Positions 1 to 9,725 of a stretch of 21,549 nucleotides of DNA are shown piece by piece (within the stretch, counting starts at the first letter, position 1; each line of letters begins with the position of its first letter). This DNA comes from Chromera velia. Lineage: Eukaryota; Sar; Chromeraceae. The position numbers were made by a program, and so were the translations under genes. The stretch covers positions 1 to 21,549 of the forward strand of contig JAHBMJ010002172.1 of NCBI GenBank assembly GCA_018398765.1, given 5' to 3'. The notes under the pieces are model-generated. The model searched no databases. It had not been told where the DNA came from and saw only the letters and a list, made by a program, of their open reading frames with translations.

Positions 1-26
1 GTCCCCATCAGATTTTCCGATTGTCC

Positions 27-29
<3 letters not shown>

Positions 30-58
<29 letters not shown>
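30..58. repeat. poly(A) tract of about 29 bases
   Basis: An uninterrupted run of A near the left edge. It could be the 3' tail of a retroelement lying left of the window, because the flanking sequence changes character just after it. No target-site duplication can be tested, since the other end is not in the window. Confidence 0.8.
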
Positions 59-61
<3 letters not shown>

Positions 62-176
62 AAGTCATGTAATCAGCCACTTATAGAGAGGCGGCGGCGA
101 GCGTGCAGTGGTCGGCCCGACTCGGCCGGTCCCGAGCCGCGGCGTTGCTTATCGGGGCAGCGCGGCTGGAGGCATG

Positions 177-230
177 ACGGAGAGCATGCATGTATTGATC
201 CATACGGAGAGCATGCATGTATTGATCCAT
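177..230. repeat. 27-bp perfect tandem duplication
   Basis: Two identical 27-bp copies, 177-203 and 204-230, each starting ACGGAGAGCATGCATG and ending GATCCAT. The sequence directly upstream (90-170) is GC-rich and non-coding. The unit contains GCATGCAT, a palindromic core that recurs across the window. The function is unknown. Confidence 0.9.
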
Positions 231-1091
231 GTTGTGAAGTTGATTTGCGCAATACTTCGGGAGATTTGATAAAGCAACTCTCAATAGATGAGAGCAGAAG
301 CCGGACAGAAGTCGTGCAGTATTATTCCTGTATAGAGAACCATAAGATTAACTGGACTGTCCTTGACTGGACTCTCTAGTTCATTACAGTTTCTCCGTTT
401 TCTCGAATTCAACTGTTCAAAGCCTTTTGGGTGCCCATTACAATGTTTGGTCTTGAAGCCGTCCCTCTCAGACAGTCAGATGTTCAATGTCTTGATGCAT
501 TAATTGCAACTCTGTTTTGTTTGCTGGTTATTTGGTTTGTCTCATAACTCTTTTGTTTCTTTGTCTCTTCACTCTTTTGGTTTAGAACCCTTTGGTTGTC
601 TGCTTGCAAAACAAGTAGCCAGTTTCTTTCAGTCTCTTAAATCTATAGAATGCGCGCTGCCCACGGCTGTATGGGAGGCCTGCATCGCTGGTTCTTGTGC
701 TCTCTTTATCTCTTCCACCAAGCGTCTGGCTGTGCCCTTTGACAGTTCTCTTCTGGCAGAGACAGATGAGCCACGCTAGTGAGCCACGCCAAGAAAAGCC
801 AAAAAAGAAAGGAAAATTCAAATGGAAAGAGACATGTCGCAAGATCAAGACGAATCAATGGCTTGGTGAATGGGCTACAAGACAGGAAGGCAACAGGAAT
901 AGAGATAGAATCTTCCATCTTCTTACTGTCACATGCCCTCACCGATTTTCAAAGAGAGAACCCCTCCAGACAGAGGCTCTCCATGCTCCTTCTTGCAGAA
1001 AGCGGCAGAAAGGAAATGGCAGTCACGTCTATCAAACACAGGAAATGATTTGCATATATGTACGCTGTCTCCTTATCTTTTTAAATCCTCT
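231..1091. other. No confident gene; possible decayed retroelement body
   Basis: Mixed-composition DNA with only short, frame-hopping open stretches on both strands. The plus-strand stretches (about 504-779 and 779-1048) lie directly upstream of a recognisable non-LTR retrotransposon C-terminus and may be its decayed body. I see no reverse-transcriptase or endonuclease motif in them, so this is position-based inference only. Confidence 0.35.
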
Positions 1092-1361
1092 GCAAACATC
1101 CGCCCTCTCTTAAGAGTGATGACGGGTGGTTATGTACAGCGGGGGGAGCTGGAAAAGACCTGCTTGGCTTGCTCTGACAGAAAAATTTGTGATAAGATCC
1201 ATCTGCTCACGGAATGTGCGGACACACAGAGAGAGAGACGGAAGCTTGATGAAATCATCTGCAGAATAAAAGAGCGCACGCCTATTAAGAAACGGGTGGA
1301 AATTGCGCAATGGGTGGCAGCTTTAGCTGGTAAAGGAGTGGGGGAGAGTGAAAAGAATTAA
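1092..1361 (+). pseudogene. Non-LTR (LINE-type) retrotransposon ORF2, 3'-terminal remnant
   Basis: The frame reads a hydrophobic LLRVMTGGYVQRGELEK stretch, then CLAC (codons at 1161-1172), a His at 1199-1201 and a Cys at 1215-1217. This is the Cx2C...Hx4C knuckle typical of the C-terminus of LINE ORF2 proteins, followed by a charged tail (RERRKLDE...) and a TAA at 1359-1361. In non-LTR elements this finger sits after the reverse-transcriptase domain and is thought to help bind RNA or DNA. Here no reverse transcriptase is readable upstream, so it is probably a 5'-truncated or decayed copy whose 3' UTR would follow 1361. The family is recognised by pattern only; the knuckle could in principle belong to another retroelement class. 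Confidence 0.5.
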
Positions 1362-2742
1362 AGTCTAAGAGATGATCACCCTTATATTGTCGTTCCAACC
1401 TCTGGTAGGTATGAGGGCGGTAGAGGAGTGTCTAGCATATGTCTAACTAAATTAGCGTGATTTCGTGTTATTGTGTATGAATGGGTCAATATGCTAGGTT
1501 AACAAACCAACATTGCATGTCATGCCCCATGGTTGGCCAGGGCCTAAGTGGTGGCTCACCGGCTTTAACCGCCTCAAATCTATTTACGCATGCCGGGGGT
1601 GAGTGGGGTACTTTTTACCCCCCTAAAGCGGCGCATTTCCGCAAAAAACTTGTTTTCATAATTGGTAAGGAGTAAGAAGCTGAAACTTTGTGTAAGAAGA
1701 CGCTATAACAATAGAAAAAGAACTATAGAACAGATTTTTTATATCATTTCTAGAAATATAGGCTGCCATACAAATTTTTTGATTTTCGGGCCATTTTTCA
1801 ACAGTTTCTGTTTTCAACAAAAAAATGCAAATAAAAAAAAACCTTCTTTTGTTTCATTCTTTCTTCTTTTTCTTTTTCATGAAAACGTACCATTTGTGGT
1901 TGCTTTCTTTATGAGTTTGCTCCAAAGGGGCATGCATGCACTTTGAAGGTTTTATGGACCGCAGGGACAGAACTGGACTACAGTGCAGCATGCAAACGGT
2001 ACCAAACATATTCGAACACTATAAGTATATAGAAAAAGCATTGGAGAGGTAAAAAACGTTGCTTAAGTTAAGAAAAGAGACCTAGAAAGAGACCGAAGTC
2101 ATGAAACAGTCAGAGATATAGAGTCTTTAATTGTAATATTTTTTATTTTTGCTTTTTATCGCCTTTTCACTGATATTTTTCGCGATATTTAAAGTTGTTT
2201 TGCATAGTAAAAACTAGTGTAGCAAATCTATATCATAAAAAGCTTTTAAGCTTTGAATGAGGCGCCTTTTGGCCGTTAGAAACACTAGAAATCAACCCTA
2301 GAAACATAGCTTTCATAGGGTAAACGGTGCACCTTATTTAACACCTGTTTTGCACCTAATTTAAGGTGCAAACCTGTTTTTGCACCAGTACCAGCACCTT
2401 ATGCACCTTTTCTCAGCTTTAATACAGCGTAACCTTAGCCAAGCCAAAACTATCAAATCAGGTCCCGGCCGCCTCATTGTAGACTACTCTAGGTCTGATC
2501 TGTAAAGTTTTATTACTGTTTTAAAGTGAAATAAAGTTTAAAGTCTAGTTTGAGTTTGTAGACTCTAAAATATAACTTTTGAAACGTACTTTAAAAGTTT
2601 TTTCTCATACATTAAAAAATGTTTTAAAAGGCTGCACAATCCTAAACAACTTATCAATGTGTTTACTAATAAGCTAGTGTTTAAGCTTTTTACTCTTAAC
2701 GTTTTAAAATCAAAAAGTCTAAAGTCTGTTGTCGGACTTCAT
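1362..2742. other. AT-rich non-coding DNA
   Basis: No gene is visible. The stretch is increasingly AT-rich with homopolymer runs. Position 1933-1940 carries a perfect TGCATGCA palindrome. The first 250 bases may be 3' UTR of the upstream retroelement remnant. A short hairpin and repeat cluster at 2325-2410 is listed separately. Confidence 0.6.
2325..2410. repeat. GCACC-rich repeat cluster with a hairpin
   Basis: A direct repeat, ACCTGTTTTGCACC near 2342 and ACCTGTTTTTGCACC near 2372, about 30 bp apart. Between the copies are inverted arms TTTGCACCT (2349-2357) and AGGTGCAAA (2364-2372) around a 6-base loop, with further GCACC copies to 2407. This is probably a remnant of a repetitive element. 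Nothing indicates a functional RNA. Confidence 0.6.
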
Positions 2743-2999
2743 TATAAAAACTAGGCGACGCACAGTAATAAAAAAAAAAAAAAATCTGGAGAAGCCTAAT
2801 CTTTTTTATTTTTTTTTTCTATTATTTTATTGGAAGTGCCAAATATATAACAAAAACACATCTAACTAAAAAACCTACCTTTGCTAAGTTTGCTTGGACC
2901 TTTGACCACTAGACTAAAAAAAAAAAAAAGAAAAAAAAAATCTTGACATGTCTATTCTTTTTTTTTTTTTCTACCACTGTGCATCGCCTAGTATAAAAA
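2743..2999. mobile_element. MITE: non-autonomous DNA transposon with TIRs and 8-bp TSD
   Basis: The element spans 2751-2991 (241 bp). The left terminal inverted repeat CTAGGCGACGCACAGT (2751-2766) is the reverse complement of the right end ACTGTGCATCGCCTAG (2976-2991) with one mismatch in 16. The flanks carry a perfect 8-bp direct repeat TATAAAAA at 2743-2750 and 2992-2999, read as the target-site duplication. The interior is AT-rich, full of A and T runs, and encodes nothing, so it must be mobilised in trans. An 8-bp duplication is typical of hAT-superfamily transposases, though P, Merlin and some other families also make 8 bp, and the TIR does not settle which. The intact TSD and nearly perfect TIRs suggest fairly recent insertion. 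Confidence 0.85.
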
Positions 3000-3153
3000 T
3001 AATTTTAAAGATCCGTATAGATCACACCTAGAGACTACCAGCATCTCCCTTGAGATTGCAACACTGCTAAGCAGCAATTAGTCTCTGAACCGCTCTAGAA
3101 ACCGCTCCGCACCCCTTCCTTACTCTTTATTAGGTTACTTTTCTAGCTTACGG
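3000..3153. other. Non-coding spacer
   Basis: Short AT-rich stretch between the MITE and the GAGT microsatellite. No gene or recognisable site. Confidence 0.5.
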
Positions 3154-3305
3154 TAAGTGAGTGAGTGAGTGAGTGCATGAGTGAGTGAGTGAGTGAGTGA
3201 GCGAGTGAGTGAGTTTAATAAGTGAGTGTCAGAATGAGGTGAGTGAATGTGAGTGAGGTGATCGAATGAGTGATTGAGTGATCGAGGTGACTGAATGACT
3301 GAATG
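3154..3305. repeat. (GAGT)n microsatellite, degenerating rightwards
   Basis: About 150 bp of tandem GTGA/GAGT tetranucleotides, nearly perfect at 3154-3210 and then decaying into GAATGAGT, GATCGAGGT and GACTGAAT variants to 3305. It is a simple sequence repeat in non-coding DNA. Confidence 0.9.
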
Positions 3306-4633
3306 TAGAAGAACAATCTGAACTTCAACGACTCCAAATTTAAGTCCAAAAACTTCAAATCACTTTAAAGCTAGTTTAAGTTCACTTAATTGAATTTTTG
3401 TCTAACAACTTAAATTTTATCATACCTAAGTTACTTTAACTATTTTATTACACCTATTGTAACACAATTATTTGTGTCACTGGTACTAGTATACAGGGTA
3501 TTGTGTCATAATTTGAATTGTGTCACACTATAGTTTCAGTCACGGTGTACTAGTTTAAAATGTTCTCTCTATAATTATGAGTTTAATATCTAGTCTCTAA
3601 TCTTCTATATTTTTGATATTAATTATGGTTTAGTAATGATTAAGCTTGAAACTTGAAGTGTACTTTTCTATAGTGCTCAACTTGATCGAATTTTTTTTTA
3701 TGTCGCGATCTAGAAAAACTTCTACAAGTAACGTACTTGAAAATTCTTACTATGAGCCAATTCATAGTCTATCATAGTCAAATCATAAATCTAATTACAA
3801 AGACTGTTTATAGTACGGCAATAATCAATAATAGTGGCACTTAAAATAGTTTAGTCTACAGTTCAGTTCAACTAATAACTATAGTAATTTGATGCATATC
3901 AAGATCTGGACTAGGATTTGGATGAGGATATTCACGCCGTTTCATGGTTTTTGTTCGAACATAATTTAACTCAATTAATATATTGAACAACCAGAGTTAC
4001 AATCTTCGTAACGATTAACCATGTATGCATGAATCTAGGCATGCATATCATGATAGCAATCAATCATGCACGTACGCGGTTCCTAACTAATTAGGCAATT
4101 ATTTAGACATTCGATTGATTGAATACTCTTTTAATTAAAGTTTATTTCTAAGTTTACTTTAAATACTTTTTAAACAAAAATTAAATTGCATGGTGATCGA
4201 TGCTAGGATCGATGTGCTTTCCTGTTGGTGCATGAGTCCAAATAATTAAGTACTGCCTTACAGAAACCGCTCTACTTTGTGTTCTACGAGTCGAACGCAG
4301 TACTACGCACTACTGCAGTAATTTAAATTAAATGTGGACGTTCATACTCAATTTTTAAGCTCACGATCGACGCTTTGCATGGAACTTTGACTAACTTTGA
4401 CAGTGAAGTCCATGGAGTGAAGTTGACTCTGCGATGAGATTCGCTTCGTCGCTTGCTGGCAAGTTGCTGCGTGGCTGCTTCGATCTGTCACCGCCTTGCC
4501 AATATGAGTGTGATCCAAAAGCTCCCCTCGACAGTCAGGTGACATACGATCATCTCCGACCCTACTGTAGTAGGTCCGATCAACGCTGCCAGTGGGTAGG
4601 CTGTCACTAAGCGCCGGTGCTAGAAGCGGCGCT
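3306..4633. other. AT-rich intergenic DNA with no gene
   Basis: No coding potential. Small local repeats occur: TTGTGTCA copies at about 3470-3530, GATCGATG twice at about 4194-4216, and GCAGTA/TACTGC inverted arms near 4300. The last 300 bases are the 3' flank of the minus-strand Cys/His repeat gene. No clear AATAAA signal was seen on that strand. Confidence 0.5.
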
Positions 4634-6942
4634 TCACTCCATCTCTTCAAGCAAACCTATCTCATCTTCTTCAAAGCCATCAGCCTCCTCGTTCGTCAGA
4701 GGGTGGAAAGGCTGCGACTGAGGGTCGGGTTCCCTCCACGAGGGTTCAGGTGGGTCACCTCTGTTCAAGGTGGGACTCTGCAACTCAGGAGGCTCAGTCT
4801 GAGGAGGTTGCTCTGTCCCGCCCTCTGCCTCACTTATCACTCCCACAGTAACCCAAACAGAAGAATTCTGGGTCGTCTTTGCACCTCCTCCCCTCACTCC
4901 CTTCATCTCCGTCACTGCCCCTGTCTCTCCTTTGTGCACCTTACTCACCTTTCCACTGTCTCTCATGGGACGGCACTCCTTGCAGTAGCGCTTATCCTTC
5001 CCATGAAGACAAATCCCCCCCCCCTTGCACTCCTTACAGTGATAACGTTGCCGGTTGTGTTCGCATCTAGCAGTGCGCCTCCCCCCCGACCCTTTGCCCT
5101 TTTGGCACTCCCCCCTCCCATCATCTGCTGATGCGGCTGCCTTGTGCTCTCGGTCATCGGTGCAAGGCTCAGGCACACGACGGCACTTTTCCGGTCGGTT
5201 GCCTGTCAAGTCTCCACTCAGTATTTCTCCGAGGGCCCCCCCCCCCTCGCAGGCGGGCACTGATTCCACCCCCTGTCCCTCTTCTTGAGCCTCAGCCTCC
5301 CTCTTTCGTTTTCCCGAACGTCTGTCTCTAGCCGTCGTACTGCTGGCTTCTGCTGCCTCCCCCTCTTTCCCCGTCTTCCCACCTCTCCCACCCCCTCTTC
5401 CTTTCTTCACCAATCCCTCCGCGCTCTTGTTCACAATACAGTCTCCACAAAATGCACGGTCGCGTCCGTGCTCACAGCCGCTCTCCCCAACACACTCCAC
5501 ACAGCTACGACGGAGCTGTCCATGCTTGCAGTTGCCCTCTCCCCCACATTCCTTGCACTGATCGCGACGCTGGCCGTGTTCACACTGCTGCCTGCCTCCG
5601 CCCTTTCTTTTACTGTTCGGGGCGGCCTTCGTTTCTTGAGCCTCTACGGGCGATGGGCCGGCCTTCTTCGGCCGACAGACCCCACAGAACCGCCGGATAC
5701 GGGCATGCTCGCAAATGTTTTTCCCACCGCATGGGATGCAGTCGTAACGCTTCCTTCCGTGCTCGCAAATGTTGCTCCCACCGCATGGGATGCAGTCCTG
5801 ACGTTTCCTTCCGTGCTCGCAGATGTTTTTGCCACCGCATTCTTTGCAGTCGTTTCGCCTTCGGCGGTGCTCGCACATAGCACCACCTCCACAGTCTTTG
5901 CAATATTAGGGATCTCGACCGTGCTCGCATCTCGGTCGATTTCGGAGGCATTCTACCTGCTTCGGCGCATTCATTGCATCTTCTGCGCTCTCTTCCGTGC
6001 GCACACAGAGCCGTGCCCCCACATTCCTTGCAACGCCCGCGGTGACGTCCGTGCTCGCAAAGGCTCTTTCCCCCACACTCTTTGCAGTAGTGTTTCTGCC
6101 GGCCATGCACACAGAGGTCCTTACCACCACACTCTTTGCATCTCCGTTTTTCCCGCCCATGTTCACAAATCCCCTTCCCCCCTACACAGGTACCGCTGAT
6201 GCCCGTGTTCGCACAAGCTTTTCCCCCCACACTCTTTGCATTCGTACCGTAGCCGCCCATGCTCGCAAATGCTCTTGCCCCCACACTCCTTGCACAGGGT
6301 CCGGCGTTTGGAGTGCTTGCAGAGAGCGCTGCCACCACACTCTTTGCAATCTCTCTTCAAGCGACCATGCTCACACACGCCTTTCCCGTCACAATCTTTA
6401 CAATAGTAGCGTGCCCGCCCATGCTCGCAAATACAGCCGCCCCCACACTCTTTGCACCAGTAGCGTACCCTCCCGTGCTCGCAAATAGAGCCGCCCCCAC
6501 ACTCTTTGCACCGGTAGCGTACCCGCCCATGCTCGCAAATGCCGCTCCCACCGCACTCTTTACAATACTTTGCATGCTTCCGACCGTGTGGGCAGACGGT
6601 ATCCTCCCCGCCCTCTTTCGCTCGTGTCCATTTAGGGCGGGCAGTCTCACCGGCCTCTCCAGTTTCTGCCTTCCCCATTCTGAATCCCTGCTCCTCAGCC
6701 TTGAGCTGCATGTCCCCGAAGAGCTCCTCCATCGTGTCTGTGGAGTCTGCCTTTGACGCTGCATCATGAAGGGGGTGCAGTTCATCTTCCGCAGGAGACA
6801 CAGCTAAGTCTCCTCCTCCCCCAGTGCCAGCCGACTGCTGTGCCCCCTCCACCCCCTCTTCACGGAGGTCCTGATCCCCCGCCTCCTGCCCCATCGGACC
6901 GATCGGGTCGTTGCCCTTTCCCTCGCCCCCCTCTTTCTCCAT
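4634..6942 (-). CDS. Gene A: Cys/His 18-residue repeat protein, frame broken twice
   Basis: The minus-strand frame from ATG 6942 gives about 116 acidic, low-complexity residues. An array of an 18-residue unit follows, for example CEHGRVRYRCKECGGGSI, with invariant C-x-H-x6-C-x2-C, a likely four-ligand zinc site. About 22 units can be counted in clusters separated by Lys/Arg/Gly-rich linkers. The last two lie before an acidic tail ending EIGLLEEME and a stop at 4634. Break 1 is near 6183-6190, where unit 8 loses about 8 bases and the frame shifts. Break 2 is at 5957-5895, where the frame shifts and the next unit (CEHGRDP-stop-YCKDC) has TAA at 5906-5908. A 61-bp GT-AG interval (5956-5896, with CCCTAAT before the acceptor) would repair break 2; break 1 has no believable intron. 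It may be a pseudogene, or an assembly error in a repetitive array. Proteins with such CEHG/CKECGG arrays are familiar in algae and some giant viruses, but their function is unknown. Confidence 0.6.
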
Positions 6943-7002
6943 GTGTTTACAGTTAGAAAGCGGCCCCCCTCTTTCTCCATGTGTTTACAGTTAGAAAGCG
7001 GC
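6925..7002. repeat. 38-bp perfect tandem duplication across the gene A start codon
   Basis: Two identical 38-bp copies, 6925-6962 and 6963-7000, plus two more matching bases. On the minus strand each copy carries AACTGTAAACACATGGAG, so the ATG and the first codons (MEKEGG) exist twice, at 6942 and 6980. Because 38 is not a multiple of three, the upstream ATG reads into a different frame. An upstream open frame (CKHMEKEGG) would join gene A directly if one copy were removed. Confidence 0.92.
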
Positions 7003-7624
7003 AGGGTCACGCAGCTGTCCCCCTCTCTCGTTTCAACCAGCAAGCCTCTTGGGAGGGAATGCGACTGCAGGGAGACAGGCGCAGACAGCGCACCAAAGCG
7101 ATGAAGTGACAATCAGCCAGCCAGACAATATGTTTCTTTCCCTGAGGCTTTTGCAGACAGATCTTTCTTTCTTTCTTTCTTTCTTTTTTTCCTTTCCCAT
7201 ACCAGACAATATATTTCTTTCTTTTGCCTCCTCTATGTACAAGCAGAACGACAAGAGGCAGGAAGGCAGGCAGGCAGACGGGCAGACAGCTAGACGGGCA
7301 GGCAGACAGACAGGCTATATGTTTCTTCTTCTCCCCTCTTTTCTTCATGAACAAACAGACAGACAGACAGACAGACAGGTCAATCACCTGAATGAATCAG
7401 AGACAAGGAGACGCACAGAGAGAGAGGGACAGAGATCAGAGATAGAGACGGAGACGGCTTCACAGTGACTGAGCCATGAACAGGGACGCAGAGCCGACAT
7501 ACAAAGTCACAAAGGCCCCCTAGGGCGTATGAACGTGAATGCAGATCCACAAACTTACGGAGACGACACCGTGGCGCAAGAGGAGAACGGAACTCACCTG
7601 AACCGCCAAGGCTTTTCGGTTCAT
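7003..7624 (-). other. Possible 5' exons of gene A (tentative)
   Basis: Candidate exon 1 is 7624-7598, reading MNRKALAVQ before a strong donor CAG|GTGAGT. Candidate exon 2 begins at 7064 after a good acceptor (TGTCTCCCTGCAG|T) and reads SHSLPRGLLVETREGD and onward to CKHMEKEGG, phase 0 to phase 0. It enters the 38-bp duplication in the frame gene A would have without the second copy. The 533-bp intron would hold the 7121-7379 microsatellites. If these exons are real, the duplication is another frame-breaking lesion; if not, translation simply starts at 6942. Confidence 0.3.
7121..7379. repeat. Microsatellite cluster (TTTC, GGCA, CAGA) with an 81-bp-spaced repeat
   Basis: Runs of TTTC (about 7163-7190), imperfect GGCA/GACA (7258-7316) and CAGA (7355-7378). 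A 20-bp segment CCAGACAATATGTTTCTTTC at 7121 recurs with one mismatch at 7202. Open frames here on both strands are low-complexity by-products of the repeats. Confidence 0.8.
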
Positions 7625-8534
7625 TCTGACTGAGACAGAAAAACGACGCGTCCCGTCTCCATCCTCAAATTACGCGACAGAGAGACTCTTACACCTCTCA
7701 GACTCTCGAACCATGCCACATAAACAGCTGAAAATGTCTTAAGATGAATACTTACACAGGGGGCTGCAAGCCAGCTTGTTAATTTGAGGAGATTTCTGCT
7801 GTCTCGTTCTACCATGATCTAGATTGCAAACGTGAGCTAGGGTTCGATCAAATTGGAGACCCAGTGCGGGCCCGGCGGGGCCGACGCTGATCTGGCCCGG
7901 CCCTGCATGGCACTGAGCTTGTGGCAGGTCGGGTCCCCGGGGTAGGCCCTGGCAGGCCTAGCCTGCTCTGGCGGCCTAGCTACTACTAGCTACCCTGGCC
8001 TACCCTGGCGGCCTAGCCTAAACATACCTACACTTCCTATATACCAAGTTCCCTTCTCAATACTTCATAAAACACGGACTGATAGGACGTGGTAGAATGT
8101 GGTAGACAATCAATAGGAGACAAAGTTCTTTCACAATTTTTTAAAAACTAAAGTAGATTAATTTATACATTAGTCTTTTTTTAACCCTTTTTTTCAAGTT
8201 TAACTAACAAACTGTTTCAACAAACTCTCAGTTATGACTGAAATGTTATTTATACTTATTTAAAGCTATGTTTATGCAATTGCAAGTTATAAAAGGATGC
8301 GCAAATTTTAACAAATTTTAAACTTTGAAGACTTGAATTGAATTAATTAGTTCGAACATTTTTTCTACAAAAAAAAAAATAACATCACATATAGGGAAAT
8401 GTTCTAATCAAAATCATAATTCAAGAAGAACGATAAAAACATCAATCACTGGCATGTATAATAGTAAGATATTGCAATTGGGTTAAAATCCAGTTTCACA
8501 TATTAATTTAAGTCACTCTGTATGCATCAAGTTA
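7625..8534. other. Intergenic region between genes A and B
   Basis: No gene seen. The part at 7860-8025 is very GC-rich with repeated GGCCTAG/CCTGGC blocks. From 8040 to 8530 the DNA turns sharply AT-rich with A and T runs. The abrupt composition change suggests inserted repetitive DNA, but I found no TIR or TSD. The 8400-8534 part is the 3' flank of gene B. Confidence 0.5.
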
Positions 8535-9679
8535 TCAAAAGAAGCCGCGTCGTGACGCCACCAGTTGTTTGCATTCTTCTAAATATGAAGATGCTCCTGC
8601 AAACACACGCATGAAATTCAATGTGGACGTGCGATGAGCAGCTGCTTGTGCACAGGAAGTAAATGAGCAGAGCCCGATGAAGCGAGACCCGCACGCCAGA
8701 AGTGCATCAAATACCCGACCGGGCATTCAAGAGAGAATCAAGACAAAAGCTAGTGACGTGTTCTTTCTCTCCCTCTCCTCTCGACCGACAGTACTTTTGG
8801 TCTGCAGAGAATGACTCTGCTCGTCATTTTTGCAAACATCAGAAGACCACCGATAGACAGGACAGAGAGCAGGTTAGGTGCCCCGGTGGGGGGGTGGAAT
8901 ACAAAGACGAGAGAGAGAAAGACAAACGTATACTCACCTTCTTCCAGTTGGGAAGAAGCATCCTGAAGTCGATCCAGTTCTTCCTTCTGAGCCTGCAGCA
9001 TTGCCACTGCCTGCACCGCCTCCTCCTTCGCATTTGAGGCCATTGCACTGCGACTGCTTGTTGAAGGCCCCCCCAAAACACGCATGGGACCCGTTGCAGA
9101 GGCGCCCCCTCCCCCTGTCGGACTGCCTCCTCCCCCACCTCCTGCCTGCCGCCCTCCAATAAGGCATCGGGGCCTCTTTGAAGGGTCCACCCCGTTGTTG
9201 TTCCTTCCCCCCGGACTCTGGCCTTCACCAGCAGGGGCCGTGCCTCCTCCCATGATTTGTAGGCGTTGGGTTGAAGCAGATGCAGAGGGAGTGGGGGACT
9301 TGGGTGTGCCTGGCATGCTGGCCTGTGAGGTCATGCGACTCATTCTGCCCTCCCTGCTGGCAGTGAAGTTGGACAGAAACCGCTTCATGATCTCCTTCGG
9401 TTTCGGCCTGCTGCCCCCTGCCCCTGCCCTCGTGGAGGACTGCTGTGTCCCCCCTCCCCCCTGCACAGAGCCCCCCTCATCACCCTCGTCCTCCCCCTCA
9501 TCCACAGCTGCAAGCTCTGCGGGCTTTCCGGGGTTCAGAGGCTCTCCTCCGAACAGGTGGGCAGCCAGGGGGTGGCCTGAGAGAATGACCCTCGGAGACA
9601 AATCCCCTCGATGAGTCTGCAGAAATAAATGGGTGCAGTGGAGGGGAGAGGAAGAGAGGAAAAGAGAGGAAAAGAGAGG

Positions 9680-9725
<46 letters not shown>

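Noticed and set aside
5285-6199. Plus-strand open frame of 304 codons across the Cys/His repeat array
   Set aside because: It mirrors the minus-strand repeat (periodic VLANVFPTAWDAV-like segments) and arises because the repeat's codons seldom give antisense stops. It has no independent domain.
6196-6232. 37-bp GT-AG interval as an intron in gene A
   Set aside because: It would repair the frame but is far shorter than every other intron reconstructed here (133-573 bp) and removes most of a conserved repeat unit.
5680-6594. 54-bp DNA repeats read as a CRISPR array
   Set aside because: The units are contiguous, vary between copies and encode an 18-residue Cys/His unit; there are no spacers.
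7007-7468. Overlapping open frames on both strands
   Set aside because: They are low-complexity translations of TTTC, GGCA and CAGA microsatellites.
7830-7862. GGTTCGATC resembling a tRNA B box
   Set aside because: The flanks cannot form a T stem, no A box or acceptor stem is present, and the following DNA is not tRNA-like.
9084-9614. Plus-strand Pro-rich open frame opposite gene B exon 10
   Set aside because: It is the antisense of the Gly/Ser-rich gene B tail; splice sites and phase support the minus strand.
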